DNA from: Rhabditoides inermis
Taxonomy: Eukaryota; Nematoda; Chromadorea; Rhabditida; Rhabditidae
DNA length: 64,000 nucleotides
Assembly (NCBI GenBank): GCA_963966185.1
Contig: CAWZYM010000001.1
Location: 310,001 to 374,000, forward strand
Direction of reading: 5' to 3'
Numbering within the stretch: the stretch's first letter is position 1; every line of letters begins with the position of its first letter. The notes under the pieces were generated by a model. The model ran no database searches, was not told where the DNA came from, and was given only the letters and a program-made list of their open reading frames with translations. The position numbers were made by a program, and so were the translations under genes. Positions 26,499 through 36,994 of this stretch are shown in pieces.

Positions 26499-27637
26499 GT
26501 GAAACAAACTATCAAGGTGGAGAAAAATGTGTATTCGATAGGATTCGATAGGTTAAAGGAATAATCACAACACCAAAGGCGAATCTCATACTTTTACTGC
26601 CTTCCCTTGCTGTTGTTGGGTGCGGCAGCAGAGGCGACGCAGTGGCTGCCCGGGAGGCCTCGAGATTCAGATGGGAGGAGACAGAGGAGACAGAGCTGGA
26701 TGCCAGTCGACTCGCCTTCTCTCACCCACACCTGACCGCGCGTCAACCGTCTCAGATCCGGACCATCCACAGTCGACTGACGGTGGGCCAGACTGGCGAT
26801 AGGCAATATCATAATTGGTCTTTGCAATATCATGATTGGCCATATCATGAATGGCGAACTCTTATGAGAGATATAGATAGGAGAGAGAGACGTTTAATTC
26901 TTCTATTGTTGTTCGAATGGCGCAATGGCGTGAGAGATGCGAGCTCTTGAAATACGTATACTTATGACGGGCGTATCCCGCGTCGGTGTCGGCTCGCCCA
27001 TGTTCCTCCCTCTCCCTGACCCATTCTCTCCCCCCTCTCCCATGTTCCTCCCTCTCCCTCACCCATTCTCTCCCCTCTCCCCCCTGTCCCTCCCTCTCCC
27101 TCACCCCTTCTCTCCCCACTCCCCCCTGTCCCTCACTCTCCCTCACCCATTCTCTCCCCTTCCCCCTGTCCCTTTCTCTCCCTCACTCATTCTCTCCCCC
27201 CTCTCCCCGCTCCCCCCATCTCCCTCCCTCTCCCTCACCCATTCTCTTCCCCCCCCTCCCCCTGTCCCTCCCTCTCCCTCACCCATTCTCTCCCCCTCCC
27301 CCTGTCCCTTCCTCTCCCTCACCCATTCTCTCCCCCCTCCCCCTGTCCCTCACCCATTCTCTCCTCCCTCCCCCTGTCCCTCCCTCTCCCTCACCCATTC
27401 TCTCCCCTCTCCCCCCTGTCCCTCCCTCTCCCTCACCCATTCTCTCCCCCCTCCACAGCCCAAACTGTTTCGGTCTAGATGAGTCGATACAAAAAAGAAC
27501 GAATGTTTGGTGAGAGTGCAGGGTGAGATATTTTCGCGCGCGTTTTGCGGTCCCTCGTCGGTCAGGAACTGAAACGCTGGCATATATAAGATCGCCGCGG
27601 AGCAGTCATCATCTCAGTCGTGAGCTAGTACTATCAT

Positions 27638-27766
27638 ATGTGGACGCGGCAAGGGAGGCAAGGGACTAGGAAGAAGAGGTGCCAAGTTGCCTCGGAAAGG
27701 TCATGTGCCACAACATCCAGAGATCACCAAGCCCGACCAAACAGCCTTCGTTACGGCTATCTATAG
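27638..27766 (+). pseudogene. Histone H4 5'-end pseudogene, copy 4
   Basis: Identical by eye to copies 2 and 3. The unit is one base shorter because of a C-run difference in the minisatellite. Confidence 0.78.
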
Positions 27767-28906
27767 GTGAAACAAACTATCAAGGTGGAGAAAAATGTGT
27801 ATTCGATAGGATTCGATAGGTTAAAGGAATAATCACAACACCAAAGGCGAATCTCATACTTTTACTGCCTTCCCTTGCTGTTGTTGGGTGCGGCAGCAGA
27901 GGCGACGCAGTGGCTGCCCGGGAGGCCTCGAGATTCAGATGGGAGGAGACAGAGGAGACAGAGCTGGATGCCAGTCGACTCGCCTTCTCTCACCCACACC
28001 TGACCGCGCGTCAACCGTCTCAGATCCGGACCATCCACAGTCGACTGACGGTGGGCCAGACTGGCGATAGGCAATATCATAATTGGTCTTTGCAATATCA
28101 TGATTGGCCATATCATGAATGGCGAACTCTTATGAGAGATATAGATAGGAGAGAGAGACGTTTAATTCTTCTATTGTTGTTCGAATGGCGCAATGGCGTG
28201 AGAGATGCGAGCTCTTGAAATACGTATACTTATGACGGGCGTATCCCGCGTCGGTGTCGGCTCGCCCATGTTCCTCCCTCTCCCTGACCCATTCTCTCCC
28301 CCCTCTCCCATGTTCCTCCCTCTCCCTCACCCATTCTCTCCCCTCTCCCCCCTGTCCCTCCCTCTCCCTCACCCCTTCTCTCCCCACTCCCCCCTGTCCC
28401 TCACTCTCCCTCACCCATTCTCTCCCCTTCCCCCTGTCCCTTTCTCTCCCTCACTCATTCTCTCCCCCCTCTCCCCGCTCCCCCCATCTCCCTCCCTCTC
28501 CCTCACCCATTCTCTTCCCCCCCCTCCCCCCTGTCCCTCCCTCTCCCTCACCCATTCTCTCCCCCTCCCCCTGTCCCTTCCTCTCCCTCACCCATTCTCT
28601 CCCCCCTCCCCCTGTCCCTCACCCATTCTCTCCTCCCTCCCCCTGTCCCTCCCTCTCCCTCACCCATTCTCTCCCCTCTCCCCCCTGTCCCTCCCTCTCC
28701 CTCACCCATTCTCTCCCCCCTCCACAGCCCAAACTGTTTCGGTCTAGATGAGTCGATACAAAAAAGAACGAATGTTTGGTGAGAGTGCAGGGTGAGATAT
28801 TTTCGCGCGCGTTTTGCGGTCCCTCGTCGGTCAGGAACTGAAACGCTGGCATATATAAGATCGCCGCGGAGCAGTCATCATCTCAGTCGTGAGCTAGTAC
28901 TATCAT

Positions 28907-29035
28907 ATGTGGACGCGGCAAGGGAGGCAAGGGACTAGGAAGAAGAGGTGCCAAGTTGCCTCGGAAAGGTCATGTGCCACAACATCCAGAGATCACCAAG
29001 CCCGACCAAACAGCCTTCGTTACGGCTATCTATAG
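28907..29035 (+). pseudogene. Histone H4 5'-end pseudogene, copy 5
   Basis: Last copy. Its unit ends at about 29,525, where the sequence switches from the expected minisatellite to a unique 240-bp segment leading into the right arm. Confidence 0.78.
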
Positions 29036-30055
29036 GTGAAACAAACTATCAAGGTGGAGAAAAATGTGTATTCGATAGGATTCGATAGGTTAAAGGAATA
29101 ATCACAACACCAAAGGCGAATCTCATACTTTTACTGCCTTCCCTTGCTGTTGTTGGGTGCGGCAGCAGAGGCGACGCAGTGGCTGCCCGGGAGGCCTCGA
29201 GATTCAGATGGGAGGAGACAGAGGAGACAGAGCTGGATGCCAGTCGACTCGCCTTCTCTCACCCACACCTGACCGCGCGTCAACCGTCTCAGATCCGGAC
29301 CATCCACAGTCGACTGACGGTGGGCCAGACTGGCGATAGGCAATATCATAATTGGTCTTTGCAATATCATGATTGGCCATATCATGAATGGCGAACTCTT
29401 ATGAGAGATATAGATAGGAGAGAGAGACGTTTAATTCTTCTATTGTTGTTCGAATGGCGCAATGGCGTGAGAGATGCGAGCTCTTGAAATACGTATACTT
29501 ATGACGGGCGTATCCCGCGTCGGTGTCGGCCTCGCGGCAGCAGACGAGGCGAAACAGCGGCCAACTCCCTTAATAGCGGTGAGCGCGTACGCGATCGTGC
29601 TGGAAGTCGGCAGGAACAATCAACGACATGTTTGCCGCTGGTTTTTACCTCCAACGCGAGTAATTAATATATCACAGCCTCTCAAATATGACCATATCTT
29701 AACCAGACCACTTATGAAGCTGAAACGTTATTGTTTCCCTACAAAACAGGCTTAAGGCATTAGCTTCTTTACATTTATGTCCTTATCAGTACACTTTTGA
29801 TCATCCGCCTCTCTTTATATAAAAAAACAAGATAATAAGGAGACAACGACTATACCATGTTACTTGTTATCCGAAAGGCACCGACAATTTCATCATGTCG
29901 AAATTCATGATGAGAAAGTGGTGACACTCGGCGTACAAGAACATACATTGAACATGACAATAGGGGATGGGCCACTCACATGTACGTTTCCCTGGATCAG
30001 CTCCAGCATGTCTTCCTTTTAATCCATCACTCGCTCGTACCCAGTGTTTATTTTC

Positions 30056-30346
30056 TTTAAAAAGTACTTGCGTAAAGATATTCACTTTGTCTTAACCCAA
30101 TGCAACAAAAGCACATGCATAAAACATAAAACGTTTACAAATACTAACACAAACCTGCGCATACCGGACGGTTAAAGTAACGTTAAATATACTTATAAGG
30201 ATACAAAAGATTATACATAACGTCAATATGAGGAGAGAGAGAGGCGCAGGTTTGTGTTAGTATTTGTAAACGTTTTATGTTTTATGCATGTGCTTTTGTT
30301 GCATTGGGTTAAGACAAAGTGAATATCTTTACGCAAGTACTTTTTA
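30056..30346. repeat. Hairpin of the AGTACTTGCGTAAAG family, long-loop form
   Basis: Arms at about 30,056-30,160 and 30,244-30,346 are reverse complements (ATAAAACGTTTACAAATACT and its mirror). The loop of about 85 bp includes ACCGGACGG and a short purine run. Confidence 0.85.
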
Positions 30347-30470
30347 AAGAAAATGTTTGTGCTTTTGTTAAATTTCATTGAAATTTTTACTATACGCTGA
30401 AGTATGACTATTCATCTTCACCTCTCACTGTCTCACTATCTCACTGATTTCTCTCCCTTCTCCCGCTATT

Positions 30471-30512
<42 letters not shown>

Positions 30513-30516
<4 letters not shown>

Positions 30517-31190
30517 ACTCACTCACTCACTCACTCACTCACTCACTCACTCACTCACTCACTCACTCACTCACTCACTCACTCACTCACTCACTCACTC
30601 ACTCACTCACTCACTCACTCACTCACTCACTCACTCACTCACTCACTCACTCACTCACTCACTCACTCACTCACTCACTCACTCACTCACTCACTCACTC
30701 ACTCACTCACTCACTCACTCACTCACTCACTCACTCACTCACTCACTCACTCACTCACTCACTCACTCACTCACTCACTCACTCACTCACTCACTCACTC
30801 ACTCACTCACTCACTCACTCACTCACTCACTCACTCACTCACTCACTCACTCACTCACTCACTCACTCACTCACTCACTCACTCACTCACTCACTCACTC
30901 ACTCACTCACTCACTCACTCACTCACTCACTCACTCACTCACTCACTCACTCACTCACTCACTCACTCACTCACTCACTCACTCACTCACTCACTCACTC
31001 ACTCACTCACTCACTCACTCACTCACTCACTCACTCACTCACTCACTCACTCACTCACTCACTCACTCACTCACTCACTCACTCACTCACTCACTCACTC
31101 ACTCACTCACTCACTCACTCACTCACTCACTCACTCACTCACTCACTCACTCACTCACTCACTCACTCACTCACTCACTCACTCACTCAC
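30513..31190. repeat. (ACTC)n satellite, ~680 bp
   Basis: This perfect tetramer run is the mirror image of the left-arm GAGT satellite but without its interruptions. A CT microsatellite precedes it (30,472-30,512). A C run and another CT run follow (31,203-31,326). Confidence 0.98.
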
Positions 31191-31270
31191 TTTTCTCTCC
31201 TTACCCCCCCCCCCCCCGCTCTCTCTCGCTTTCTTCTTTCTCTCCTGTTCTTTCTCTCTCTGCTCTCTCT

Positions 31271-31329
<59 letters not shown>

Positions 31330-32299
31330 AAGATCGCAAGTATTCACGAATTGTCGTTACGTTTCAAAAACGTTTTCACATGTTTTCTACCAGTCGGTAT
31401 CGCGCCTCGTCCTGGTTATAGTGAGCCAGCCAAAATATGCAAACCCGGCGCGAATTAGACGCTGGCGGCGGCAAGGCTGGCTACACGCTGGGTGCAAGTT
31501 GGGTGCACGTTGGAAAAAGTCGGCGGTCTGCGTGACGGGAAGGAAACGCTGGCCTCTCGCCTCTTGGGTGCGCGCGATCGCTCATAACTTCTTTCGGAGA
31601 AAAGATACAAAGATGCAATCAATTAGTGATCTGGCCTACGGAACCGTGCGAATCTAACTAACATGGTTTGGATGAGTTCACATGGTTGCTAACATGACCT
31701 TTGGGTATCGCTTATTGAAATTTCTGGCGCGAGCCCTATCCTAAGCCAAAAGAGAGGGCGCTGCGCGCCCTCCCTAATTGCTCACACAACGCAGTAAGCG
31801 GTGCAATCAGCAAACCACTGAAGCCATTAATAATGGGCGCGTTTTAGCTGGTCCGCCGCCTCCTTCTTTCCGCCACAACGCCGCTTTTCGTAGCCATTTC
31901 GCCGCCTTCTCTTCGCCATTCGGTCGTCGCGCACGTGCAATCCTTCGATATCACTCATTTGGCAGCGCGCCGATCACCAAGCGGCGGAGAGAAGGCGGTG
32001 GAACGACGGGAAAAGCAGCCTTGTGGCGGAGAGAAGGGGCGGACCAGCCAGGGCGGGCCCAATATTCCTAGAAAATTTGAATGACAAATATCATAGATTA
32101 ATGCAAATCGAAAACGTTAATAGAAAGTTTAGCTTACTAGAAACTCCTTCAGCAACCAATAGATGAAGGAAGAGCAAGTTGTGGATCTTCTCTGGCCTGA
32201 ACGAGAAGACGCGACTCCGCGACGTGCGGACAGTCAGAAGATTTCTAGTCTTGGAGATCGCAGTAGTGCTACTAGCAATTAGAGAGGGCGTGCCAGCGC

Positions 32300-33066
32300 T
32301 AGTCCCGCTCCCCCTCCCCCTCCCTCTCCCTCACCCATTCTCTCCCCCTCTGCCCGCTCCCCCCCCTCTCCCTCTCCCTCACCCATTCTCTCCCACATCT
32401 GCCCGCTCCCCCCTCCCTCTCCCTCACCCATTCTCTCCCCCCTCTGCCCGCTCCCCCTCCCTCTCCCTCACCCATTCTCCCCACCCCCTCTGCCCGTTCC
32501 CCCCCCTCTCCCTCTCCCTCACCCATTCTCTCCCACATCTGCCCGCTCCCCCCTCCCTCTCCCTCTCCCTCACCCATTCCCCCCCCTCTGCCCGCTCCCC
32601 CCTCTCCCTCTCCCTCACCCATTCTCTCCCCCTCTGCCCGCTCCCCCCTCTCCCTCTCCCTCACCCATTCTCCCCACCCCCTCTGCCCGCTCCCCCCCCC
32701 TCTCCCTCTCCCTCACCCATTCTCTCCCACATCTGCCCGCTCCCCCTCCCTCTCCCTCACCCATTCTCTCCCCCCTCTGCCCGCTCCCCCTCCCTCTCCC
32801 TCACCCATTCTCCCCACCCCCTCTGCCCGCTCCCCCCCTCTCTTCCTCTCCCTCACCCATTCTCTCCCACATCTGCCCGCTCCCCCCTCTCTCTCCCTCA
32901 CCCATTCTCTCCCCCCTCTGCCCGCTCCCCCCTCCCTCTCCCTCTCCCTCACCCATTCTCTCCCCCTCTGCCCGCTCCCCCCTCTCCCTCTCCCTCACCC
33001 ATTCTCTCCCACATCTGCCCGCGCTCCCTCCCTCTCCCTCACCCATTCTTTCCCCCCTCTGCCCGC
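32300..33066. repeat. Pyrimidine minisatellite outside the right arm
   Basis: Repeats of about 35-45 bp contain CTCACCCATTCTC plus CTGCCCGCTCCCC. They share the CTCACCCATTCTC core with the H4-array minisatellite but have the extra TGCCCGC block. Sequence to about 33,180 is gene-free. Confidence 0.95.
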
Positions 33067-33229
33067 TTTCGTCCTCGTCGCACACGGCCGGCCTGCTTTC
33101 CCCAGGGGGCGACTGCACCGAGCGATCGCGCACACCAGCTGCCACGTCGGACCGGCTATGAGCTCCTCGTCTGCGAATAGACACCATCTCTCCCTTTAAA
33201 GAACAGGAATGAGTTAAAGAACATTATTC

Positions 33230-33930
33230 AAATTCATCCAGCACTCTTAAGCGGGCTGTTATTCAATGTCTATGACCATGTGATGAGAATTCCCACTTCT
33301 CCCGCACCCACCAACAGCCTGAAAAGGACGTCACACACAACCTCACAAGTGTATGTTTCCACACATCAATACACTAGAACAGCAATCATTCATGTAACGC
33401 GAATTCGTTCAGTCCACCCACCACCAACCTACTGCTGAAGAGGAAGTCACACTTCATTCACCCGTCACTTGTTCACAACTCAAACATTCAACGTTGTGCT
33501 TCGACAACAAACCCGCACCGCTGCACCCACCAAAACCGGGTGTTGCATATGCAATAAATTTCCGAGTAATGAGAATTGACCCATTCCTGCAACCACCGAC
33601 AGCCGGATGTGCGGCTGCTGAAGAGTAATTCACACCTCACCCTTCACACTCACAACTCGGAACTTTCAACGTCGTACTTTTCAAAAACAATTTCAAAAAC
33701 AAACCCAGCACCCAACGACAGCGGGCTGTCGCATATCCAATAAATGTCCAAGTCATGAGAAATCCCCATTTCCCCTCCCGCACCCATCACCCTTCACGCT
33801 CACAACTTTGTACTTCAACACTAAATCCCCGCATCCACCAACAGCGGGCTTTTGCGTATCCAATACATACCCGAGTGATCGAGTAAAGATAGTTCCCGCA
33901 TCCCCCCCCCCCCCCTCCGCACCCACCGAC
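33230..33930. repeat. Degenerate tandem repeat next to exportin-4 exon
   Basis: Phrases such as CACCCACCAACAGC, GCGGGCTGT, CATATCCAATAAATGTCC and CACAACTCGGAACTTTCAAC recur irregularly over 130-190 bp. The CACCGACAGCCGG core matches the end of the exportin-4 exon immediately beyond 33,925, suggesting the array grew from exon-intron border sequence. Confidence 0.65.
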
Positions 33931-33941
33931 AGCCGGCTGCT

Positions 33942-36022
33942 GTTCCTCCGGGATGACGGTCCTCCACCGACCGCGCAGGATAATGTTCCAGCCGTCGTAC
34001 AGCTGCGCCAGAGACGTGTGGTCGGCGTGGTCGCTCTCGCCCTGAAAGCGTCAACTGAGAGAGGGGGGGGGGGGGTGAGAGAGAGAGGGGGGGAGAGAGA
34101 GAGAGAGTGAGAGAGAGGGGGGGAGAGAGAGAGGACAGAGTGATTAGTATTATTAGTGAAGACTGTGTCGCCACATATGGATAAAACGTACAGGTAAAAT
34201 CGCTGAAAAAAAAACTCACAATAGCCTTGCGCATCGCCAGCTCCGTGAGGTGTTGCGTGTACTGAGTGATGTAGACAAAGAAACTGAAAATGAAATGTTC
34301 CAAAATTTTCTGCCTCTCTTTCTCTCCCTTCTTTCTCCTCATCCTCTCTCTCTCTCTCTTTCTCTCTCCCTATCCCTCTTTCTCTCCGTCTTCCTTCTCC
34401 CCGTTCCTCACTTCCTCCATCACCGCTCACTCACTTCTCTCTCTCTCTCTCTCTCTCCTATGAAAACCCGTAACATACCGCGAACTTAGCGACTTTTGGT
34501 AACATACGCCTATCATAAGCGTATACTATTTTCATTTCGGAGCCCGATCGAGTCGCCGAGACAACTCGCTCCGCCCTATTCATTTGCTTAACATATGAAA
34601 ATGTTAGGCAGTAAACCCGGCGTGAACTTGTCTTTGCGCGCAGTCATAAGCGAGCGAGCGTTTTTCTGAACAGTCTCACAGAATGTGTGTGCACCGTGCA
34701 CCACACTGATTGCTTACATCCACAACAGCAAACGACAACTTTGTAAACAAAGTTCCAAAGTGTTTGTATATTTTTGAAAAGTTTTCATCGATACCTGCAA
34801 ATTCGCACATTTTAAAACCTGAAATGTGATTGAGCCGCAGCTCATCGATCAAAATCGTTGATATTCCACGAGGTTAAGCGATAATATACCTTGAGGTCTT
34901 GAGGATAGTGGCGCGTTTCTTAACATACCCTTTACGAAGGATATGTTAAGCGAATACGCTCGCGCTACGTTACCGATAACCGCGCGGTATGTTACGGGTT
35001 TTCATAGGAGCTATCTCCTCCCCCCTCTCCTCTCTCTCCCCACTCTCTCGCTCCCCTGCCCACCTCCTCCTCAGATCCTCTGGCAGTCGCATCAGACTCT
35101 GCACCGGTCGGAACACGAACAGCCTGTTGAGCAGCTGACAAAAGTGCGCCGTCTCGTACGGCAGCGGACCTGCATGGACAGAATTATGACCAAAACATTG
35201 AAAATTTCTAAATGGGACGCACAGCAAATTACACAATTATAAGAGCATGACAGTCGTACAGCTTATTGCATTAAGACGTGCAGGTAAAATCGCTGAAAAA
35301 AATACGCGAGTGCAACTGAAACAATACAATACACATAGGTTTCAACAACTTCTCAATAAATCAACGATAATGCAGTAATAATTTCCAGCACCGTTTGCAA
35401 AAAACACTTGACTACTCAAGAATAACAACATCAACGCACATCTCATACACAGGCCCACCACGCACATTGAAGAACAGCGTGAAGAACTGGTCGTTGGCGA
35501 TGAGGTCGGCCTACGAGGCGGGAGGCCGAAACGAGCAGCTCGACTGGTTCGAGCAGACGCCGGAAGATCTTCGTCGCAAATTTCCACGAGAAAATGTTCT
35601 CCGTCACCTACAACAGCACTATATCCCTCTCCCCCGCCATCTCTCTTTTGCTATACTTTTCTGTCTCTCGCCTCGTTCTTTCAACCTTTGCACACTCATC
35701 CTGATACGGTTGCACACTACTTTTTCAAGGACAGAACTCTGTTCAGACATACACGCTCGACGCACCTCGAGGAACTTCTCGGCGAGCCGCCGCTCAAACT
35801 CGTTGTTGACGACATCGGGCTGGGCGGAGAGCGCGTGCAGCGTGCGCAGCGACATCTCCAGCAAGCGGCGCAGACCCGTGCGCTGACAACCAATCATATA
35901 CAAATATTCAAATCACACAGCTTTTCATATGAAACCATAACGCGACACAATCGCTCACCTCAAACTCGCTCTTGGCCGCCAGATGAAAGTCCCAGGTGAT
36001 GTTGAACGAATGTCGAACAATC
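33942..36022 (-). CDS. XPO4: Exportin-4, N-terminal to central part
   Basis: Minus-strand exons at 36,022-35,959, 35,883-35,766, 35,607-35,545, 35,510-35,451, 35,169-35,064, 34,283-34,220 and 34,041 to about 33,942 follow exportin-4 in order. They give NITWDFHLAAKSEFE/RTGLRRLLEMSL (where vertebrate XPO4 has GLTMEFH...LRQIF), then ENIFSWKF, LFFNVRGG, PLPYETAHFCQLLN, FVYITQYTQHL and SLAQLYDGWNIIL. XPO4 is a HEAT-repeat karyopherin that exports eIF5A and SMAD3 from the nucleus. The first ~170 and last ~600 residues expected of the family are not found here. The intron between exons 3 and 4 would be only 34 bp with an unusual GTCGAG donor. Downstream lie minisatellites and the giant inverted repeat, so the gene may be truncated. 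Confidence 0.7.
34461..35004. mobile_element. MITE with ~22-bp terminal inverted repeats in an exportin-4 intron
   Basis: The 5' end TGAAAACCCGTAACATACCG and its exact reverse complement at the 3' end (CGGTATGTTACGGGTTTTCA) bound a 544-bp non-coding element flanked by TA on both sides. The flanking CTCC/GGAG extends the symmetry. Subterminal AACATAC and TATGTTA repeats are visible. TA duplication points to a Tc1/mariner-type or similar non-autonomous element. Confidence 0.75.
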
Positions 36023-36072
36023 CTCAAAAAAACAATGACAGATACTAGACTGGGTTTCAACCAATTATTCCT

Positions 36073-36105
<33 letters not shown>
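36073..36105. repeat. (ATCA)n microsatellite
   Basis: About eight ATCA tetramers between the exportin-4 exons and the end of the VWFA-like gene. Confidence 0.9.
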
Positions 36106-36106
<1 letters not shown>

Positions 36107-36196
36107 TTTATCTTTATCCTGACTATACAACAAATATTTTGAACAAACATATATAAATCCAACATATGTGCAGGCGGCATTGGAGATGACGGTGTA

Positions 36197-36994
36197 TCAC
36201 GGAAATCCTATAAGTGAAGATGAATGAAAATATAAAAAAAAGAAATAAAAAGCGTACCATTCCTATCGAAGGTTGTGTATAGCGATTTGTAGATGCTGCG
36301 AGCGCTCTACAAACAAAGAAGTACCAACAAATGCAACAAATGCAAGAAATATTACTAACACAATTTTGTACATAAAACTACAATATTAACATACCTCGGG
36401 TTGAACAACTATCACCAACCCAGAATTGCAGCTCGCTGCAACATCCATCCACGGAAGACCCTTAACAGATACATAAGTAGAAACAATCAAATCTAAACAC
36501 ACCAACTTGGTAGCCGGTATGGGGTCGAGTGTTCCTCCCACTTCTTCGTACGTCCTGACCATCCAGCGACTGAGGGAAACAAAATGACCTAATTTAAAAG
36601 ATTAAACAAGAAGAAACTGACCCGGGAGGCAGCACTGCCACGCACACACTGCTTATGGACGTTGTCCGGTCGATCGGCACGCCGGTGGATCTCAATCCCT
36701 GCAAATAGTTGATCATACCAGTGAAAAAACATTATATCACTCACATGAGACAAGAATATCACCACATATGCGATGCCGCGCGGGGTGTGTCGGGACTTTC
36801 CGCCAAATGCTCGCTCAACGGAAGACCTCAGAGCGGCGACAGCAACTACAATCTCCGCCTCCGTGAGACCGAGGATCTTAACGATCAAAATATATAACAA
36901 GTTCGAACGCAGCTTCCCGAAAAAAATTGACTCTTGTTTACCTGCAGATCTCGACGACACAAGTCAGCGTGAGCAGCCACCCTACTTTCTTCAT
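36197..36994 (-). CDS. Small VWFA-like protein, possibly secreted
   Basis: Minus-strand exons splice in phase to give LGLTEAEIVVAVAALRSSV, GIAYVVIFLSHGLRSTG, SVCVAVLPPGRWMVRTYEEV and GLPWMDVAASCNSG, ending TTFDRNGFP and TGA at 36,197. A helix, then a GIAYVVIFLSHG strand, then SVCVAVLPPG, then an EEVGG turn resembles the second half of a von Willebrand A domain, where ligand-binding proteins have an I-V-I-x-L-S-DG strand. The metal-binding DxSxS motif of the first half is not seen. A Met-initiated hydrophobic segment at 36,994 (MKKVGWLLTLTCVV) could be a signal peptide, but I cannot join it in phase, so the start is uncertain. It lies just upstream of exportin-4 on the same strand. Confidence 0.4.

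Larger units (their letters stand above)
23617..29525 (+). repeat. Tandem array of ~1.27-kb units carrying a histone H4 fragment
   Basis: H4-derived starts lie at 23,821, 25,101, 26,370, 27,638 and 28,907, spacings of 1,280, 1,269, 1,268 and 1,269 bp. Each full unit holds a pyrimidine minisatellite, a TATA-containing promoter-like segment, the H4 5' end, an AT-richer stretch and a GC-rich stretch ending near GTGTCGGCTCGCC. The first unit is the most diverged (for example TTGCCCCGG against TTGCCTCGG). The array lies exactly between the two inverted arms. Confidence 0.92.
29762..32280 (-). repeat. Right arm of the ~10.9-kb inverted repeat
   Basis: Reading outward from AGCTTCTTTACATTTATGTC, this arm mirrors the left arm to AGTAGTGCTACTAGCAATT at 32,280. 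It has a longer hairpin loop near 30,170-30,245, a longer ACTC satellite and an extra ~75 bp near 31,915. No target-site duplication is evident at the outer ends. Confidence 0.9.

Noticed and set aside
23821..29035. Functional histone H4 gene cluster
   Set aside because: Every copy is frame-broken after the ATG and lacks the histone fold.
22152..31458. Long frames of Leu-Thr-His-Ser repeats (about 300 codons)
   Set aside because: They are translations of GAGT/ACTC tetramer satellites, open in several frames and on both mirror copies, with no coding signature.
24388..33180. Pro/Ser/Leu-rich 'mucin-like' ORFs
   Set aside because: They are frames through pyrimidine minisatellites; all three frames stay open for the same reason.
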